7,396 nt of DNA from Flavobacteriaceae bacterium UBA5079 (GTDB taxonomy: Bacteria > Bacteroidota > Bacteroidia > Flavobacteriales > Flavobacteriaceae), in the NCBI GenBank assembly GCA_002414705.1, contig DIAL01000169.1:1-7396 (forward strand), read 5' to 3'. Of the stretch, positions 5,557 through 7,396 are shown piece after piece. The position numbers were made by a program, and so were the translations under genes. Within the stretch, counting starts at the first letter, position 1. The number at the start of each line of letters is the position of its first letter. Below the pieces are notes generated by a model that did not search any database, had not been told where the DNA came from, and saw nothing but the letters and a program-made list of their open reading frames with translations.

Positions 5557-6646
5557 AACCGTTCTTGAAATCGATTTAAATGCCTTAACGCGAAATTTTC
5601 AGTACCTAAAATCTAGGACAAATCCAGAAACTAAAATTTTAGCGGTTGTTAAAGCATTTGCTTATGGTAATGATGCCTCCGAAATTGCCAAACACCTAGA
5701 AACCTTACAAGTAGATTATTTTGCCGTAGCATATACCAATGAAGGTGTTGCTCTACGTGATGCAGGAATACGGACACCTATTTTAGTACTTCATCCACAA
5801 TCTATAAATTTCAAAACACTTATTGACCGTTGTTTAGAACCTAGTATATATAGTCATTTTGTACTCAATACATTTATAGAAGTTGCTGAAGCCGAAAAGC
5901 AAAGTAATTATCCTGTTCACATTAAATTTAATACAGGTTTAAACCGATTAGGTTTTGATGGAGCTGATGTTACTAAAATAACCACAACACTAAAAAACAC
6001 GAAAAGTATTCATGCTAAATCTATTTTTTCTCATTTAGCAGCTAGTGAGGATTTAAATGAAAAAATCTTCACAGAAAATCAAATTCAATTATTTAAAACT
6101 ATTTCAGATGCCTTTATAAATGCAATAGGCTATAAACCCATGTTACACCTTTGCAATACCTCTGGCGTTTTAAATTATCCTGAAGCACATTTTGATATGG
6201 TACGTTCCGGAATTGGCTTATATGGTTTTGGAAATTCGGAACTTGAAGACACACACTTTACACCTATTGCGACTTTAAAATCTATTATTTCTCAAATACA
6301 CACCATTGAAGCAGGAGATAGTGTTGGTTATAATCGTGTTTTTAAAGCAACCAAAAAAACTAAAACAGCCACTATTCCAATTGGTCATGCTGACGGAATT
6401 GGCAGACAATATGGTAATGGTAAAGGCTTTATAACCATTAACAACCAAAAAGCACCCATTATTGGAAATGTGTGTATGGATATGATTATGGTTGATATTA
6501 CAGATATTCCATGCCATGAAGGTGATGAAGTCATCATTTTTGGAAAAAACCCAACGGCAAATACATTTGCACATAGCGCAAATAGTATTTCTTACGAAAT
6601 TATAACAGCAATTTCACAACGTGTAAAACGTGTTTTTTTAAAATAA
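5540..6646 (+). CDS. alr: Alanine racemase (PLP-dependent)
   Basis: Alanine racemase interconverts L- and D-alanine, supplying D-Ala for peptidoglycan; it is cytosolic and normally a homodimer with shared active sites. The 368-residue length is typical. The N-terminal TIM-barrel half carries K38 (VVKAFAYG, 36-43), which forms the Schiff base with PLP, and [11 protein letters not shown] (129-139) with R136. [10 protein letters not shown] (221-230) contributes to phosphate and PLP binding. The C-terminal beta domain supplies the catalytic tyrosine Y264 (SVGYNR, 261-266), GHADGIGR (282-289), [11 protein letters not shown] (309-319) and the terminal ISYEI...ISQRVKR (350-364). The motif around K38 has Phe where many family members have Asn (KANAYG). 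The ATG at 5540 lies inside tdk and gives the expected N-terminus (VLEIDLNAL); an in-frame GTG at 5549 is a less likely start. It ends 76 nt before mscL. Confidence 0.96.
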   Translation: MEKVHETVLEIDLNALTRNFQYLKSRTNPETKILAVVKAFAYGNDASEIAKHLETLQVDYFAVAYTNEGVALRDAGIRTPILVLHPQSINFKTLIDRCLEPSIYSHFVLNTFIEVAEAEKQSNYPVHIKFNTGLNRLGFDGADVTKITTTLKNTKSIHAKSIFSHLAASEDLNEKIFTENQIQLFKTISDAFINAIGYKPMLHLCNTSGVLNYPEAHFDMVRSGIGLYGFGNSELEDTHFTPIATLKSIISQIHTIEAGDSVGYNRVFKATKKTKTATIPIGHADGIGRQYGNGKGFITINNQKAPIIGNVCMDMIMVDITDIPCHEGDEVIIFGKNPTANTFAHSANSISYEIITAISQRVKRVFLK

Positions 6647-6682
6647 TTAGAACTTTAAGTCCTTTACATTCAACTTTTTATT

Positions 6683-6690
6683 TAAATTTG
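6683..6690 (+). promoter_or_regulatory. -7 box of a likely mscL promoter
   Basis: TAAATTTG matches the flavobacterial TAnnTTTG pattern exactly and lies 32 nt before the mscL ATG, implying a leader of roughly 25 nt. No TTG stands at the usual -33 distance (only T-rich sequence near 6663-6665), so strength is uncertain. No terminator separates alr from this site, so read-through from tdk-alr remains possible. Confidence 0.4.
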
Positions 6691-6722
6691 AATAATTAAT
6701 AACCAACTAAACACTAACTATT

Positions 6723-7124
6723 ATGCTTAAAGAATTTAAAGAATTTGCCATGAAAGGCAATTTGGTAGACATTGCTGTAGCCTTTGTAATGGGTGCGGCT
6801 TTTAACAAGGTCGTATCATCATTTACTGGTGGTATTGTTTCCCCTTTAATTGGATTAATTTTTAATACAGACTTTAAAGATTTAAAATATGTTGTTACAG
6901 AAGGCACAGTAAATGCTGCTGGTGAAATGGCAGGTGAAGTTGCTATTTTATATGGTGAATTTTTAACCAACGTCATTGATTTTATTATTGTCGCGTTTGT
7001 TATGTTTATGGTAATCAAAGGCATTAATAGTATGAAGAAAAAAGAAGAACCAGCTCCTGAAGCTCCAAAAGGACCATCGGATATTGAGTTACTTCAAGAA
7101 ATTCGCGATTTACTTAAAAAATAA
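6723..7124 (+). CDS. mscL: Large-conductance mechanosensitive channel MscL
   Basis: MscL forms a homopentameric pore in the inner membrane that opens under high membrane tension and releases solutes during hypo-osmotic shock. The 133-residue protein matches the family end to end. The amphipathic N-terminal helix (KEFKEFAMKGNLVD, 3-16) leads into the pore-lining TM1 (about 14-44), with the small-residue gate AVAFVMGAAF (18-27). A periplasmic loop (about 45-75) includes NTDFKDLKYVVTEG. TM2 is about 77-100 (LTNVIDFIIVAFVMFMVIKGIN, 81-102). A charged linker KKKEEPAPEAPKGP (105-118) and the C-terminal helical bundle SDIELLQEIRDLLKK (119-133) close the protein. The length is close to the E. coli protein (136 aa). 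It starts 76 nt after alr with its own -7-like box, and ends 36 nt before a strong terminator, so it is probably a separate short transcript. Confidence 0.96.
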   Translation: MLKEFKEFAMKGNLVDIAVAFVMGAAFNKVVSSFTGGIVSPLIGLIFNTDFKDLKYVVTEGTVNAAGEMAGEVAILYGEFLTNVIDFIIVAFVMFMVIKGINSMKKKEEPAPEAPKGPSDIELLQEIRDLLKK

Positions 7125-7160
7125 TACGTAGTAACCGCTACATTATATATTCTAACCTCT

Positions 7161-7191
7161 AAACCACTTCCTAACCGAAGTGGTTTTTTTT
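7161..7191 (+). terminator. Rho-independent terminator after mscL
   Basis: AAACCACTTC (7161-7170) and GAAGTGGTTT (7177-7186) form a perfect 10-bp stem with a 6-nt loop (CTAACC), followed by eight consecutive T (7184-7191). It cleanly separates mscL from asd. Confidence 0.92.
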
Positions 7192-7226
7192 ATGCCTTAT
7201 TTAAAACAATTAGTCTATTTATTATT

Positions 7227-7234
7227 TAGTTTTG
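7227..7234 (+). promoter_or_regulatory. -7 box of the likely asd promoter
   Basis: TAGTTTTG is an exact match to TAnnTTTG, located after the mscL terminator and 17 nt before the asd ATG, which implies a very short leader. No TTG is found at the usual -33 spacing. Position and match make it the best promoter candidate for asd. Confidence 0.42.
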
Positions 7235-7251
7235 TATTTAAAATAATAAAG

Positions 7252-7396
7252 ATGAAAGTAGCTGTAGTTGGTGCCACTGGCATGGTAGGCGAAGTAATGC
7301 TAAAAGTTTTAGAAGAACGTGAATTCCCAATAACAGAATTGATACCAGTAGCATCAGAGAAATCTGTTGGAAAAGAAATTGTTTTTAATGGTAAAG
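7252..7396 (+). CDS. asd: Aspartate-semialdehyde dehydrogenase, 5' part (continues beyond window)
   Basis: Asd reduces aspartyl-4-phosphate to aspartate semialdehyde with NADPH, the branch point to lysine/diaminopimelate, threonine and methionine. Only 48 codons are present. They begin MKVAVVGATGMVGEVMLKVL, with the Rossmann dinucleotide motif GATGMVG at residues 7-13, and continue with the early family segment LIPVASEKSVGKEI (about 30-43), in which the Ser/Lys stretch contacts the NADP phosphate. The catalytic cysteine lies outside the window. The ATG at 7252 is the first in-frame start after the terminator and puts the Rossmann motif at its usual distance from the N-terminus. Confidence 0.9.
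   Translation, partial: MKVAVVGATGMVGEVMLKVLEEREFPITELIPVASEKSVGKEIVFNGK

Noticed and set aside
6616..6643. Possible terminator at the end of alr (repeated ACGTGT followed by T7)
   Set aside because: The ACGTGT copies are direct repeats giving only a 4-bp ACGT pairing, and they lie within the coding sequence; not a credible terminator.
6275..7024. Two minus-strand open frames opposite alr (6275-6574) and mscL (6707-7024)
   Set aside because: Both are antisense to strongly recognised core genes and have composition typical of shadow frames.

Overview
The window is AT-rich, has tightly packed genes, lacks strong Shine-Dalgarno sequences, and carries -7 boxes of the Bacteroidota type (TAnnTTTG). 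Together with the protein sequences, this points to the chromosome of a member of the Flavobacteriaceae, probably marine. I cannot name the genus from sequence alone.

Layout. Positions 1-483 hold the 3' end of a gene for a collagen-like (Gly-X-Y) surface or fibre protein with a beta-rich C-terminal head. It is followed by a 348-base non-coding stretch containing a strong hairpin terminator (575-614) and a possible promoter for the next gene. At 832-1422 (+) is a carboxymuconolactone decarboxylase/AhpD-like protein. It converges, across a hairpin at 1438-1464, on a block of three minus-strand genes: an exported M28 metallopeptidase with a PA domain (1466-3190), the 16S rRNA methyltransferase rsmI (3300-3968), and a conserved Bacteroidota protein of unknown function (4064-4795). 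From a divergent intergenic region (4796-4899) the plus strand then carries thymidine kinase tdk (4900-5556), overlapping alanine racemase alr (5540-6646), then the mechanosensitive channel mscL (6723-7124) with its own terminator (7161-7191), and the start of aspartate-semialdehyde dehydrogenase asd (from 7252), which runs off the window.

How the genes fit together. From rsmI to asd this looks like ordinary core housekeeping: ribosome modification, dTMP salvage, D-alanine for peptidoglycan, osmotic safety valve, and entry to Lys/DAP/Thr/Met synthesis. Alr and Asd both feed cell-wall precursors (D-Ala and, through DAP, the peptide stem). tdk and alr overlap by 17 nt and are almost certainly co-transcribed. 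The left end (collagen-like gene and its structured downstream region) is the most accessory-looking part.

I found no mobile element, CRISPR array, tRNA or rRNA, and no convincing new multi-gene system. The points most worth a second look are the loss of most zinc-site ligands in the thymidine kinase, the uncharacterised 243-aa protein, the variant active site of the M28 peptidase, and the structured non-coding stretch after the collagen-like gene.
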